DNA from: Fimbriimonadaceae bacterium | GTDB lineage: Bacteria; Armatimonadota; Fimbriimonadia; Fimbriimonadales; Fimbriimonadaceae | NCBI GenBank assembly: GCA_026129685.1 | Contig: JAHCHO010000003.1 | Span: forward strand, 414,251 to 478,250 | Direction of reading: 5' to 3' | DNA length: 64,000 bases | Shown: piece after piece, positions 45,114 through 54,876 of the stretch | Position numbering within the stretch: the first letter of the stretch is position 1 | Layout: every line of letters begins with the position of its first letter | The notes under the pieces: generated by a model | Told to the model about the DNA's origin: nothing | The model's database searches: none | The model's input: the letters and a program-made list of their open reading frames with translations, nothing else | Position numbers and translations under genes: made by a program

Positions 45114-47069
45114 TTACTGCATGCCGAGCGAGCGGTCGTTGAAGCTGATGGTGTACGTGCTCTGATGCGTGATCAGGGACATCATCACCCAGATCGTCTC
45201 CGCCGCGTACTCCCCGAGCAAAATGCCCAGGGCTACGTTGCGCAACCGATCGTAGCCTCTCAGCCCGTAGTACCGTTGCACGAAGTTCTTCACCATCAAC
45301 GCCACCAACAGACCGAACCAATAGTAGTCTACGCCGTAATTGAGGCTCAAGACGTACCCGGCGGGGTGAAGAGGAAAAGCCGGGAACCGGTAGCGGATCG
45401 TGTCCATCGCCACCACGACGATGAACCCGACGATCGTCATCGTGATGCCGGTCACGTCGGGCCCGGTTCGATTGTTGATGATGTTCCGAACGTAAACCTC
45501 GCCGTCGCCCCAGTAGTACGCGTCGCCGATCCGGTAGATCAGGCCGTGACGGAAGAACATCCCGAACATGAAACCGAGGATCGTCGCGGCGACGATGAGC
45601 CAGAAGATCGGACGCTGGCTGACCTTCTCGCCCTGGCCCATCTTCATTGCCTCGAGTTGGTAGGGCATCATGTGGTTGCGGTGAATCCGGTTCAACCAGA
45701 TCATCGCCTGGCCCATGAAGACGCTCTGCTTGTCGGTGATCCAGTTCGTGCCGAGGAAACGGGTCATCACCGAGTTCGGCCCGAAGAACGCGAACTCGTG
45801 GGTCGGAGGCCCGAGTTGGGCGCGAATCCGGGTGAGGACGACGCTGAAGATGAGGAACACCAGGACGTAGGGGATCATGTAGGCGATCGAAAGATCGCCC
45901 AACGTGCCGAACCAGACAAGGCCGGCCGTACACAGGATCAGGCCGCCGAACGCGAACCGATGGGACACGCCGCCGTCCTCCTCGCGCCGGCCGTTGCGGA
46001 TCGCCCCCCACACCTCCTTGAGATAGTGCCGGCTGACCCAGACCGCACCGACGAACATCGCGAAGACCCCTCCCCACGTCTGCTCGTCGAAATAAGGGGG
46101 ACCCGGTGAGATGGCGGTGCCGGAGAACATGCCCTGCGGGATGCCTTGGCTGGCCACCGCGACGTGCAGCACCTTCCGCATCAGATAGAACACGACCAAA
46201 CTCAGGAGAAGGTCGCTCGGCATGAACAGCCCGACCGCCGCCATGAACGGGTAGAGGGCGATCGGCATCGTGCCCATCTGGCTCAGCGGCGGCTCGGTGA
46301 AGAAGGTTTGGACGTCGACGTACTGCTTTACCGGGATCGCGGGCAGGTTCGGGTAGAGGTAATTGAAGCCGTTCAGCATGTCGATGCCGAACATGATCGC
46401 GAAGGCGATCCACATCTCCCGGCTCCGAAACATGGCGCCCGCGCCCCCGTTTTCGCTCATCGCCACGGGAAGTTGGATGAGGGGGAACGCGAGGCGCTCG
46501 CGCCGACACCACGCGTCGCGCATCAGGCAGTTGATGAAGAGCAGCGCGCCGCACAGGCACGCCCAGAGGGCGCCCCAGGCCAGGTACCGCGGCATGTACA
46601 ACGGGAGCTTGCCGACGACGTACCAGAAGTCGTGGCCCCCGCCCAGGATGTCCACGACTTGCTTGCGGTCGGTGACCACGAGCCAATCCGGCATGTACTT
46701 GATCAGGTAGTCCTTGATCGTGGCGTTGTTGTCGCTGAAGAGAGCGAGCCCATGGATCGGCCCCTGCGTGACGTGCATCCATTCGCCGCTCGCGGCACAG
46801 GCCACCGCGACCATGCCGAAGATCACGATGAGATCGGTCTGACTCAGGGCGAGTTTGGGGGCGAACCGCCGCAACGGCTGGTTCACGATCACCAGGAACA
46901 ACTGGATGCTGATCGAGGCGGTCATGAGCGAGAAGATCGCGGAGACCATCTGGCTGGCGGTGATATAGGCCGCCGGGACGCACATGAGCAATCCGACGAG
47001 CACCGCCCGCGCGCGAACGGGCCGAAACCGCTCGGTCGTGCGGGGAGCCTCGGTCGTGGGGGATCGCAT
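45114..47069 (-). CDS. DUF6785 family polytopic membrane protein
   Basis: 651 residues with about a dozen or more hydrophobic segments, beginning RARAVLVGLLMCVPAAYITA. It matches the DUF6785/DUF6784 type, large transporter-like membrane proteins common in Armatimonadota and Planctomycetota and often encoded beside carbohydrate genes. Charged cytoplasmic ends and an internal loop (GQGEKVSQRPIFWLI) are seen; substrate unknown. It lies between the toroid-fold gene and the CPBP gene with short gaps. Confidence 0.75.
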   Translation of the reverse strand: MRSPTTEAPRTTERFRPVRARAVLVGLLMCVPAAYITASQMVSAIFSLMTASISIQLFLVIVNQPLRRFAPKLALSQTDLIVIFGMVAVACAASGEWMHVTQGPIHGLALFSDNNATIKDYLIKYMPDWLVVTDRKQVVDILGGGHDFWYVVGKLPLYMPRYLAWGALWACLCGALLFINCLMRDAWCRRERLAFPLIQLPVAMSENGGAGAMFRSREMWIAFAIMFGIDMLNGFNYLYPNLPAIPVKQYVDVQTFFTEPPLSQMGTMPIALYPFMAAVGLFMPSDLLLSLVVFYLMRKVLHVAVASQGIPQGMFSGTAISPGPPYFDEQTWGGVFAMFVGAVWVSRHYLKEVWGAIRNGRREEDGGVSHRFAFGGLILCTAGLVWFGTLGDLSIAYMIPYVLVFLIFSVVLTRIRAQLGPPTHEFAFFGPNSVMTRFLGTNWITDKQSVFMGQAMIWLNRIHRNHMMPYQLEAMKMGQGEKVSQRPIFWLIVAATILGFMFGMFFRHGLIYRIGDAYYWGDGEVYVRNIINNRTGPDVTGITMTIVGFIVVVAMDTIRYRFPAFPLHPAGYVLSLNYGVDYYWFGLLVALMVKNFVQRYYGLRGYDRLRNVALGILLGEYAAETIWVMMSLITHQSTYTISFNDRSLGMQ

Positions 47070-47111
47070 CCTCAGGACGAGGATTCGGCGATCGGCGGGT
47101 GGGTTCCTGCC

Positions 47112-48245
47112 CTATCGGCCCTGGTTCAACAGACGCTGGATGGCGCTGGCCCAACCCAGGTCGGCGACGTTGCTGAAGCTGAAGGGCATCCCCGGCTTCT
47201 GGGGCCGTCCCAGCCAGTTCTCCAGCGACCACGCCGCCATGTGCGGGTCCTGCCGCCGAAGGAGCGAGTAGTAGCCCAGGATCAGTTGGGGGTGATCCTC
47301 GTCGTTGATCGTGTACCACTCCGGTTGGAGGGTCTGGACGTACGCCCAAGCGGCCTTGGCGCGCGCCTCGGCATCGGTGACGGGTACGCCGAAGAGGTCG
47401 GGGAACACCTGGCACATCAGGTCGGGGTACCAGGCGTCGCCGGGGCGCGGGGGCGATTCGTCGGCCCACCGATAGGCGCCGGTCTCCGCCGAATAGAGGG
47501 CGTCGATGCCCTTCGCGATGCGCGCGGCCGCGGCGGCGAAGGCGTCCCCTTCCTCCCGGTGGCCCTTGGCGAGGAGGAGAGCGCTCAGGTCTCGGAGGCC
47601 GGCGTAGGCCTCGCAGTTGTCCATCAGGTACCCGGTTTCGCGGAGGGGACGCGCGGTCGTCAGGTGGGTGGAGCCCTTCTGATAAACCCGCACCAAGCCC
47701 GCCACGGGTTCGGATCGAATCTGGTCGACGATGTTGTGGCGCGCGATCTGGACGAGTTTCTCCCGATTGTCCTCGAACCAGGCGTCGTCCCTGGAAACCC
47801 GTACGTAGGCGGCGGCCAACTCGAGAACGCTCCCGGCGTAGGCGTCGTGGCTGTCCGGGTGGACGGGCCACACGTGCGTATGGTCGGTGTAGTCGGGGAC
47901 GATGCTCTTGGCGCCGCCGTAGTCGCCGAGGTTTCGGAGGTACGCGTCCAAGTGGGCTTTCGCCACGTCCGGCACCTGGTCCACCAACTGGATGAGCGCC
48001 TGATTGGCAAAGTACCAGTTGAGCCCTCCTCGCGGCGTCGCGCGGATCGCCCCTCGAAACGGCCCGTCCTCGATTTCGAACTCCTTGAGCGCACGGCGAA
48101 CGCCGCCGAGGGCGTCCACTCGGGGCACCGGCGCGAAGACCGGCTCCACCTTGGCGATCGGCGCCGTCGCCGCTCCGTCACGACTCGCCAAGACGCCGTT
48201 CAGGGCGAGCGTAAGGGCGAGCAGACACAGGGAAAGCGGCTCCAT
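47112..48245 (-). CDS. Exported alpha/alpha-toroid (six-hairpin-like) protein
   Basis: A 377-residue protein with a signal peptide (MEPLSLCLLALTLALNGVLA). The helical repeats (LNWYFANQALIQLVDQVPDV, AYAGSVLELAAAYVRVSRDD, YAGLRDLSALLLAKGHREEG) look like an alpha/alpha toroid as in six-hairpin glycosidases or uronate lyases. No catalytic pair can be fixed from sequence. It starts 3 bases after the histidine kinase stop, so it is cotranscribed with it. A role in polysaccharide degradation is inferred. Confidence 0.65.
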   Translation of the reverse strand: MEPLSLCLLALTLALNGVLASRDGAATAPIAKVEPVFAPVPRVDALGGVRRALKEFEIEDGPFRGAIRATPRGGLNWYFANQALIQLVDQVPDVAKAHLDAYLRNLGDYGGAKSIVPDYTDHTHVWPVHPDSHDAYAGSVLELAAAYVRVSRDDAWFEDNREKLVQIARHNIVDQIRSEPVAGLVRVYQKGSTHLTTARPLRETGYLMDNCEAYAGLRDLSALLLAKGHREEGDAFAAAAARIAKGIDALYSAETGAYRWADESPPRPGDAWYPDLMCQVFPDLFGVPVTDAEARAKAAWAYVQTLQPEWYTINDEDHPQLILGYYSLLRRQDPHMAAWSLENWLGRPQKPGMPFSFSNVADLGWASAIQRLLNQGR

Positions 48246-48248
48246 GGC

Positions 48249-51041
48249 TTACGTCGGAGGTTCGGACATGGCCTCTCGCAGGGCGTTCGGCAGGTCTTCG
48301 ATGTGGATATCGGCTTTGTAGACGATGCTCTGAACTCGCCCGGCGAGCTTCTGGCGATCTTGCGGGGTCAGGTCCTTGGCGGTCACGACCACCACGGGGA
48401 TGTCGCGCCAGCGCTCGTTCTTGCGCAGTTCCGCCACGACCCCAAACCCGTCCAGTTCGGGCATCATCAGGTCCAGCAGGATCAGCGAGGGTTCGTAGGC
48501 GACGAGTTTGGCGAGCGCTTGCCGGCCGTTCTCCGCCTCGACCACCTTCCAACCTTCCTTTTCCAGGGTGCGCCGCATCACCTCGCGGGTGGCGTGATCG
48601 TCGTCCACGACGAGGACGAGGCAGGTGTCGTCGCTCGTCTTCCGGAACCGCGCCAGCGTCTGAGCGAGGCGATCGCGGTCGATCGGTTTGGTCAGATAGT
48701 CCGTTGCGCCACGGGAGAGGGCGAGCTTCTTCTCGTCCACCATCGTGATCATCACCACCGGGATCGCCGCAAGTTCGGGGTCGGCTTTGAGGTGGGACAG
48801 GACCGACCAGCCGTCCATCTTGGGCATCATCACGTCGAGGGTGATGACCTGCGGACGAAGCTGGGCGGCCATGCGCAGGCCTTCCTCGCCGTCTCCGGCG
48901 AGCGCCACCGAGAATCCTTCGCGGGTGAGAAGGCGGGCCAGCAATTCTCGCGCCACCGGATCGTCGTCGATCACCAGCACGGTGTTGGGCCCCGACGGGG
49001 CGGCGGCGGGCAGCTCGGCGACGGTGGCCAGCCGGCCCGCATCGTCGAGGTTTTCCGGAATCGTCATCGTGAAAGCCGAGCCCTTGCCGGGTTCGCTCTC
49101 GACCTCGATGCGCCCTCCCATCATCTCGATAAAGCGCTTGGTGATCGTCAGGCCCAGTCCGGTGCCTCCGTACTTGCGCGTCGTCGAGGAGTCGGCTTGC
49201 TGGAAAGGCTGGAAGAGCTTGGCGAGTTGCTCGGGCGTCATGCCGATGCCGCTGTCGATCACCCGGAAGTAGATCATCGGCACGTCGTCGTACATGGCGC
49301 GCCCGACCTTGAGCCGCACGAGGCCCTCGTTGGTGAACTTGCTCGCGTTCGAGAGGAGATTGAAGAGGCACTGCCGGACGCGAGTAAGGTCCGAGCGCAT
49401 CGTGCCCACTTCGGCGTCGACCACCACGTCGAGCCGGTTCTGATTGCGTTCGACGAGGGGGTGGATCGTGCCCTTGATCTCATCGACGAGTTTGCGCACG
49501 TCGAAGTCTTCGGGGAACAGCTCGACCTTGCCCGCCTCGATCTTGGAGAGGTCCAGGATGTCGTTGATCAGGGTGAGGAGGTGCTTGCCGGCGTTGCGAA
49601 TCTTTTCGAGGTCGGGCAAGTAGTCGTCGTGCCCAAGGTCCTCGGCCTCTTCGAGGAGCATCTCGCTGTAGCCGATGATGGCGTTGAGCGGCGTCCGAAG
49701 CTCGTGGCTCATGTTCGCGAGGAAGGCGCTCTTCGTCTGGTTCGCCTCCTCGGCAAGGGATTGGGCCTGCTCTGCCTTCAGGGCGGCCTCGGCCAGTTCG
49801 CGGGTGCGCGCCCGGACCGTGTCCTCCAGCCCCTCGTTGATCGTGGCCAGGGACTCCTCGCGCTTCTTGACCTCGTGAGCCATCGTGCGGAAGGCGCGCG
49901 CCAGTTGGCCGATCTCGTCGCTCCTCGACGCCTCGAACGTGAAGCGGCCCGGCTCGAAGGAGCCGCTCTCGAGGTCCTTCGCCGCCTGGGTCAGGTGAAC
50001 GATCGGACTCGCGGCCTTGCGGGCGGTCAGTCGGATGAGCCACGCGGTCAGCGGGATCGCGATCAGGGCGATGATCGCGAAGTCCAGCGCGAGGCTCTGC
50101 GCCGGGCCGTTGACCTCCGAGTTGGGGACCTCGAGCACGATCCGCCAGCCGGTGTAGGCGCTGGTGGCCCAGTAGAGCCGGTGACCGCCGAAGAAGACCC
50201 ATCCCCCGTCCGACGCAAAGCCCGTCTTGTCCTTCAGGATGTCCGACCCGTGCTCGATGTCTTTGGCGGCGGCCGCCTTGCGGCCCTTGCCGACCATCCG
50301 CTTCGGATCGGGGTACGTGATGACCGTTCCCTTCGGACTGAGCAAGAAGGCGCGCTCCCCGTTGAGGGTGAGGCCTTCGCGCAACTTCAGCTTTTGGAGG
50401 AACGCCTGAAGCTCGGACAACTCGATATCGGCCCCGGCGACGCCCACGAAGTCCTTCCGGCGACCCGAGAGCACTGGGACGGTGAAGCTGACCATGCCGA
50501 CGTTCGAGCCCCCTTCGTCGAAGTAGGGTTCGCTGATCGACAACCGCTGGCGCAACTCGTCGAGCGGCCGTCCAGCCTGAATCAGGCCCGCCTTGTACTT
50601 GGCGTCGCGGTACCAGGACCACTTGGGTTGATGGTAGTCGTAGTCGACGCGCCGAGGGTTGGGCAGACTCTTCCGGTCGTACCAAGGCATCGCATCGGCA
50701 TCGGTGTACTTGAGCTTTTCAAACGCGATGTAGACCCCGTAGACCAAGCTTGGGGCGTCCTCGAGTCGCCGCCGTAGAAACCGGCGCAGGTCGCCTTCGG
50801 GCAGGAGCCCATCCGCCGCCTGCTTCTCCGCCGTGACGCTAGGGATCGTGGCGACTCGCCGGATCGCGTCGTCGAGTTGGCTCGCCGCCGCCTGAATCTC
50901 CTTGATCGCCGATTCGGTCGTCTGTTGCTCGATCGCCGCGCGACTTCGCCGGTAGGTGGCCAAGAAGGCGACGACGAGGATGGCGACCACGATGATGGTC
51001 ACCGTCAGGCTCAGACGCTGGGCGAATCCTCCGCGACGCAT
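48249..51041 (-). CDS. Hybrid sensor histidine kinase with two receiver domains
   Basis: 930 residues: membrane helix about 10-30, periplasmic Cache-type sensor (residues about 35-300, with WYRDAKYKAGLIQAGRPLDE), second membrane helix about 310, HAMP, HisKA with LANMSHELRTPLNAIIGYSE (H near 446), HATPase (DSGIGMTPEQLAKLFQPFQQ, GGTGLGLTI), then two receivers with phospho-Asp in ITLDVMMPKMDG (near 735) and LLDLMMPELDG (near 856). Signals flow to receivers in cis and probably to an unlinked regulator; no DNA-binding output is fused. It heads the row with the toroid and DUF6785 genes. Confidence 0.92.
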   Translation of the reverse strand: MRRGGFAQRLSLTVTIIVVAILVVAFLATYRRSRAAIEQQTTESAIKEIQAAASQLDDAIRRVATIPSVTAEKQAADGLLPEGDLRRFLRRRLEDAPSLVYGVYIAFEKLKYTDADAMPWYDRKSLPNPRRVDYDYHQPKWSWYRDAKYKAGLIQAGRPLDELRQRLSISEPYFDEGGSNVGMVSFTVPVLSGRRKDFVGVAGADIELSELQAFLQKLKLREGLTLNGERAFLLSPKGTVITYPDPKRMVGKGRKAAAAKDIEHGSDILKDKTGFASDGGWVFFGGHRLYWATSAYTGWRIVLEVPNSEVNGPAQSLALDFAIIALIAIPLTAWLIRLTARKAASPIVHLTQAAKDLESGSFEPGRFTFEASRSDEIGQLARAFRTMAHEVKKREESLATINEGLEDTVRARTRELAEAALKAEQAQSLAEEANQTKSAFLANMSHELRTPLNAIIGYSEMLLEEAEDLGHDDYLPDLEKIRNAGKHLLTLINDILDLSKIEAGKVELFPEDFDVRKLVDEIKGTIHPLVERNQNRLDVVVDAEVGTMRSDLTRVRQCLFNLLSNASKFTNEGLVRLKVGRAMYDDVPMIYFRVIDSGIGMTPEQLAKLFQPFQQADSSTTRKYGGTGLGLTITKRFIEMMGGRIEVESEPGKGSAFTMTIPENLDDAGRLATVAELPAAAPSGPNTVLVIDDDPVARELLARLLTREGFSVALAGDGEEGLRMAAQLRPQVITLDVMMPKMDGWSVLSHLKADPELAAIPVVMITMVDEKKLALSRGATDYLTKPIDRDRLAQTLARFRKTSDDTCLVLVVDDDHATREVMRRTLEKEGWKVVEAENGRQALAKLVAYEPSLILLDLMMPELDGFGVVAELRKNERWRDIPVVVVTAKDLTPQDRQKLAGRVQSIVYKADIHIEDLPNALREAMSEPPT

Positions 51042-51110
51042 GCGCTACCGATTGTGACGCCTCCGAGCGCCGAACCTACTCTGCTTCCTCACCCGCCGGA
51101 GGCGTAGTCC

Positions 51111-52202
51111 TCATTCCGGGTGACCGCCGCCGGAGTCGCGCGGGCGGTCGTCGCCGAAGACCTTTGGCAGGTCCTTGCGCAGAGCGGCGGTCATTTTGAG
51201 CGCCATCTTGTGGTGCGTCACCGCGTTTGGGTGCCAGGCCGAGCCGTAGCCATCGGACGCCAGTTGGGGTTCGAAGTCGATTCGCTGAACCCGCCGATCG
51301 CCCTTCGCGCGCAGACGCGCGACCATTCGATCGAGGTAGCCCTTGATCGTCGAGAGGGCCTTGTTCTTGGGGGGCCAGGTGTCCGTCATCATGCTCCCGG
51401 TGGCGGCGTAGATCGTCGCCCGCGGGTAGCGAGTCCGCAAACGAGCGATGAACTCCTCATAGGCTCGGGTCCACGAGCCTTCCTCGGGGTTGGCTTGACC
51501 AAAGTCGTTCGTGCCGAGGTTGATCACGACCGCTTCCGGGGCGGGCGTCTTGAAGTCGTAGGCGCTCTCCGGGTCCGTGGGGACGCTGAGGCCGTAGATC
51601 TCGGGAATCCCATTGTCCGGCCAGAGCTTACGCCCCGACCAGGCGACGACCGCGACCTCCGCGCCGACGGCGCGCGCCGTCTGGGCGCCGTAGCTCAGAT
51701 AGGCGTTCTCCGTCTCGTTCGAGAACGGCTCTCGCTCGTTCGCCCCCTCGAGCCCGAATCCGCAGGAGATCGAATCGCCGATGAACTCGACGCGGTTTTT
51801 CGGCGGAGTCGGCTTCCCGAACCCTCCTCCGAACACGCGGAGGGTGCGAAACACCGTGGAGCCGACGAAGGGCTCGGTGCGCTTGACGAGACGCACGGTG
51901 ACCGCTCGCTTGGGCGACGCGAGATCGACCGCGATTGTCCCGTCGCCCTTGCTCAGGCGCGCCACTTGGGTCGGTTGCCCGTCCACCTCGACCTGGTAGC
52001 GATCGTCGCCGTCCTCTGTGACGTCCACCTCGAGCCGTTGTCCCCTGACCCTAACCTCGATGCCGGTGGCGGGCCAAGAACACCTTGGTCGCGCCGGGTC
52101 GCGCCTGTCGAAACGCCCGATCAAGTGGACCCGGGCGTCGTTGGGCTTGACGGTCGCGTCCGGAGCGGCGAGGATGAGGGCGGCGAGGCCGACGAGCACC
52201 AT
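51111..52202 (-). CDS. SGNH/GDSL esterase, CE2-like
   Basis: 363 residues with a signal peptide (residues 1-17). The N-terminal jelly-roll (residues about 20-125, CSWPATGIEVRVRGQRLEVD) and the SGNH hydrolase domain (FIGDSISCGFG block I serine, VINLGTNDF block III, SAWHPNAVTHHKMA with the Asp/His) match the carbohydrate esterase family 2 architecture (acetylxylan-esterase-like). Deacetylation of polysaccharide is inferred. A -10 like box (52209-52214) precedes the ATG by 6 bases. Confidence 0.85.
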   Translation of the reverse strand: MVLVGLAALILAAPDATVKPNDARVHLIGRFDRRDPARPRCSWPATGIEVRVRGQRLEVDVTEDGDDRYQVEVDGQPTQVARLSKGDGTIAVDLASPKRAVTVRLVKRTEPFVGSTVFRTLRVFGGGFGKPTPPKNRVEFIGDSISCGFGLEGANEREPFSNETENAYLSYGAQTARAVGAEVAVVAWSGRKLWPDNGIPEIYGLSVPTDPESAYDFKTPAPEAVVINLGTNDFGQANPEEGSWTRAYEEFIARLRTRYPRATIYAATGSMMTDTWPPKNKALSTIKGYLDRMVARLRAKGDRRVQRIDFEPQLASDGYGSAWHPNAVTHHKMALKMTAALRKDLPKVFGDDRPRDSGGGHPE

Positions 52203-52208
52203 GCGCCT

Positions 52209-52214
52209 ATCTTA
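52209..52214 (-). promoter_or_regulatory. -10 like box of the CE2-like esterase gene
   Basis: TAAGAT on the minus strand, 6 bases before the ATG at 52202, inside the last codons of the upstream gene. No clear -35; supports a leaderless message. Confidence 0.45.
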
Positions 52215-52568
52215 CGACGAAACCGTCTGCCCGTCCGGGCCGGACGCGCGCCGGAGCAACGCGCCAAGGTACGCGCCCAAGAACGCGGGGATCAGGGCCA
52301 GGAAAGCGGCGATCGGTCCGGGCTCAACGGGATAGGCGGGCTTCACACCAAGGGCATGGGCCACGACGTGAAGCGCCGGAACGGCGCCGCCGATCCACAG
52401 CGCCCATCGCCACGCCCGCCGGGGCCACACCGCCCCAAACGCCATCGTGACGATCAAGAGCGCTCCCGCGACGGGTTGGACCGGCCGCGTCCGAAAGTCC
52501 ATCGCCGCCAGCGCCAATCCGAAGGCGGCGGCGGCCACGTGCGGAAGCATCGAACGGGAGCGAGCCAT
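52212..52568 (-). CDS. Small membrane protein
   Basis: 118 residues with about four hydrophobic helices (AAFGLALAAMDF, GALLIVTMAFGAVW, ALWIGGAVPALHVVAHALG, IAAFLALIPAFLGAYLGALL). No known family. It ends 9 bases before the CE2-like esterase gene on the same strand. An in-frame GTG at 52580 would add four residues. Confidence 0.6.
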   Translation of the reverse strand: MARSRSMLPHVAAAAFGLALAAMDFRTRPVQPVAGALLIVTMAFGAVWPRRAWRWALWIGGAVPALHVVAHALGVKPAYPVEPGPIAAFLALIPAFLGAYLGALLRRASGPDGQTVSS

Positions 52569-52635
52569 ACCGGGAGTCACGTTCGGGAGCGCCGATCCGT
52601 TGCGATCCCCCTTCCCTTCCGAGGCGCCGCCTTGC

Positions 52636-52641
52636 TACCAT
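52636..52641 (+). promoter_or_regulatory. -10 like box of the alcohol dehydrogenase gene
   Basis: TACCAT, 6 bases before the ATG at 52648. No convincing -35 at the standard distance. Confidence 0.4.
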
Positions 52642-52647
52642 TGGCGC

Positions 52648-53760
52648 ATGTCCGTCGAAGGCCGCGCCTGCATTCTCGAAGAACCGGGAACCCCCGCCGT
52701 TGTCCGCGAGATCACCGTCGAATCTCCAGGCCCGAACGAGGTTCTGGTGCGCCTCGTCGCGAGCGGCGTCTGCCACACCGATCTGACGGTCAAGATGCTG
52801 AACGGCAACGGAATGGCCTTCCCGATCGTCCTTGGCCACGAAGGGGCGGGGATCGTCGAGGAGGTGGGCGAAGGGGTGACGCACCTCGCGCCCGGCGACC
52901 CGGTGGTGCTGGCGTATCGCGCGCCGTGCGAGCAGTGTCCGGCGTGTCGACGGGGCGATCCCCGCCGGTGCTACATGGCCCTTCGCCCGAAGCAGCGCAT
53001 TCGACGGAAAAGCGACGGAGCCCTCTGCTCCCAAGTCCTCCGTTGCGGCACGTTCGCCACGCACACGGTGGTCCACGCGAAGGCGGCGATCAAGATGCCG
53101 GCGGCGATGCCGCTCGACAAGGCGTGCCTGATCGCGTGCGGCGTCATCACCGGCGTGGGCGCGACGATGAACACGACCCCCGTCTTCGCCGGCTCTCGCG
53201 TGGCGGTGATCGGCTGTGGCGGCGTGGGCCTAAGCGTGATCCAAGGCGCGAAGCTTCAACACGCGCGCCAGATCGTCGCGGTGGACGTCAACTCGGTGAA
53301 GCTGGAATGGGCGCGCAAGTTCGGGGCGACCGACACCGTCAACGCGCGCGAGGTCGACCCGGTGGCCGAGGTCCGGCGGTTGACGGAGGACGGATGGGAC
53401 GGCGGCGTCGAGTTCGCGTTCGAGGCGACCGGGATTCCCGCCTGCACCGAGCAGGCGATCAAGATGCTCGCCTACGGAGGACGCGCCACCACCATCGGCT
53501 TCCCCGCCGCGACCGATTCGGTGACCCTCAACCTCGGCGACATGGCGACGGGCGTCTATTGGAACAAGGCGGGACTCAACGTGTGCCACTGCGGGGACGC
53601 GTTGCCGTCGTCCGACTTCCCGCTGATGGCCCAGCTCTACCTCGAGGGCAAGTTGGACCTGGACGGCATGGTGACGCGCACGATCGGGCTGGACGACGTG
53701 GAGGACGCGTTCCACGAGATGGAGACGGGCAACGTCATCCGGTCGGTGATCCTGTTCTGA
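52648..53760 (+). CDS. Zinc-dependent alcohol dehydrogenase (class III-like)
   Basis: A 370-residue medium-chain dehydrogenase. Catalytic zinc ligands are C42 (GVCHTD) and H64/E65 (GHEGAG); structural zinc cysteines are C94, C97, C100 and C108; the NAD site is VAVIGCGGVGLSVIQGAK. The layout is that of class III alcohol/formaldehyde-type dehydrogenases, though thiol-adduct specificity cannot be shown. Single gene between a divergent small membrane gene and a convergent oxidoreductase gene. Confidence 0.9.
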   Translation: MSVEGRACILEEPGTPAVVREITVESPGPNEVLVRLVASGVCHTDLTVKMLNGNGMAFPIVLGHEGAGIVEEVGEGVTHLAPGDPVVLAYRAPCEQCPACRRGDPRRCYMALRPKQRIRRKSDGALCSQVLRCGTFATHTVVHAKAAIKMPAAMPLDKACLIACGVITGVGATMNTTPVFAGSRVAVIGCGGVGLSVIQGAKLQHARQIVAVDVNSVKLEWARKFGATDTVNAREVDPVAEVRRLTEDGWDGGVEFAFEATGIPACTEQAIKMLAYGGRATTIGFPAATDSVTLNLGDMATGVYWNKAGLNVCHCGDALPSSDFPLMAQLYLEGKLDLDGMVTRTIGLDDVEDAFHEMETGNVIRSVILF

Positions 53761-53766
53761 GCCGGC

Positions 53767-54876
53767 CTATACGGTGAATCGGGCCGGCGGCACGTCCTGG
53801 ACGACGCCCGTCTCGACCGCCCGGAACACCGCTTCGATCACCTCGACGTTGTGAAGGCCCCATTCGCCGGAGGCGCGGGGGGTTTCGTGGTTCCGGATGC
53901 ATTCGACGAGGTGGCAGATGTCGCCGTAGACGTGGACGTGGCCCCATCGCCAGTGCTCGTCGCGCAAGAACGGCACGTCCGCCAGATCGAACGGGACGCG
54001 CCAGTCTCCGTCTCGGTTGTAGACGGTCGCACCGTTCACCAGCACCTTGAGCCAGTTCTGCGATTCGGCGTCCCCGTCGATCGAGCCTTCGAGGCCATGG
54101 ATGCGGAACATCGCGGCGGCGGGCGAACTGGCGGACCAGGCGTCCGGCATCAGGCCGAAGGTGCCGTCGCCGAAGTCGAAGAGGACGGCGAAGTTGTCCG
54201 GGCCGGCGACGGCGAAGGGCTCGTCGCGCCAGGTTCGCTCGGGGGTGGCGACCGCACCAAAGGCGGTCACCCGCTTGATCGGGCCGAGCATGGTCGTGAG
54301 GGCGTGGATGCCGTAGCCGCCGTGGTCGCGCAACGGTCCGCCGGTGGGGCCGAAGAAGTGGTACGGCTCGAACGGGAAGTCCACCTTGGCGCTGCCCCAG
54401 CCGAGCATCGTCGGGACGGCGAGGTAAGGCTTGCCGATGACGCCCTTCCGGATAAGGTCGCGGATCGTCGTGTAGAGCGGCCAAAGCACCTGGCCGGGGG
54501 CGCAGACGAGTTTCTTGTTCGCCCGGTCGCGGGCCTCGAGGACGGCGAGCGCGTCGGCGGCCGTCACCGCCATCGGCTTCTGGAGGTAGACGTGCCGCCC
54601 GGTTTCGAACGCCCGGATGGCGAGGTGGGCATGGGAGGCGGCGGGCGTGATGACGAGGACGGCTTCCGCGTCGGAGGTCGAGAGCATCGCCTCGTAGTCC
54701 TCGTAGGTCGCCGCGATCGAGAAGACCTCGCCGGCGCGGCGAGCCCTTCCGGGGACGGAGTCGCAGAGGGCCACCACCTCGCCGAACTCGAGGAAGTCGG
54801 GTTGCTCGAGGTGGGGCAGGATGGTGTCGGTGGTGAGGGTTCCGCAACCGACGATCGCGATCTTCGTCCGGGGCAT
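53767..54876 (-). CDS. Gfo/Idh/MocA family oxidoreductase
   Basis: A 369-residue NAD(P)-dependent enzyme without signal peptide. Rossmann start KIAIVGCGTLTTDTILPHLE, the family motif YLQKPMAVTAADALAVLEAR, and HDHGG-type GPLRDHGGYGIHALTTMLGP. Catalyses oxidation or reduction of a sugar or cyclitol ring; substrate not known. Converges on the alcohol dehydrogenase gene with a 6-base gap. Confidence 0.88.
   Translation of the reverse strand: MPRTKIAIVGCGTLTTDTILPHLEQPDFLEFGEVVALCDSVPGRARRAGEVFSIAATYEDYEAMLSTSDAEAVLVITPAASHAHLAIRAFETGRHVYLQKPMAVTAADALAVLEARDRANKKLVCAPGQVLWPLYTTIRDLIRKGVIGKPYLAVPTMLGWGSAKVDFPFEPYHFFGPTGGPLRDHGGYGIHALTTMLGPIKRVTAFGAVATPERTWRDEPFAVAGPDNFAVLFDFGDGTFGLMPDAWSASSPAAAMFRIHGLEGSIDGDAESQNWLKVLVNGATVYNRDGDWRVPFDLADVPFLRDEHWRWGHVHVYGDICHLVECIRNHETPRASGEWGLHNVEVIEAVFRAVETGVVQDVPPARFTV

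Noticed and set aside
46146..50777. A 1543-codon open frame on the plus strand opposite the kinase, toroid and DUF6785 genes
   Set aside because: It is antisense to four well-supported genes, is rich in His, Asp, Arg and Gly and lacks any domain; a shadow of high-GC codon usage.
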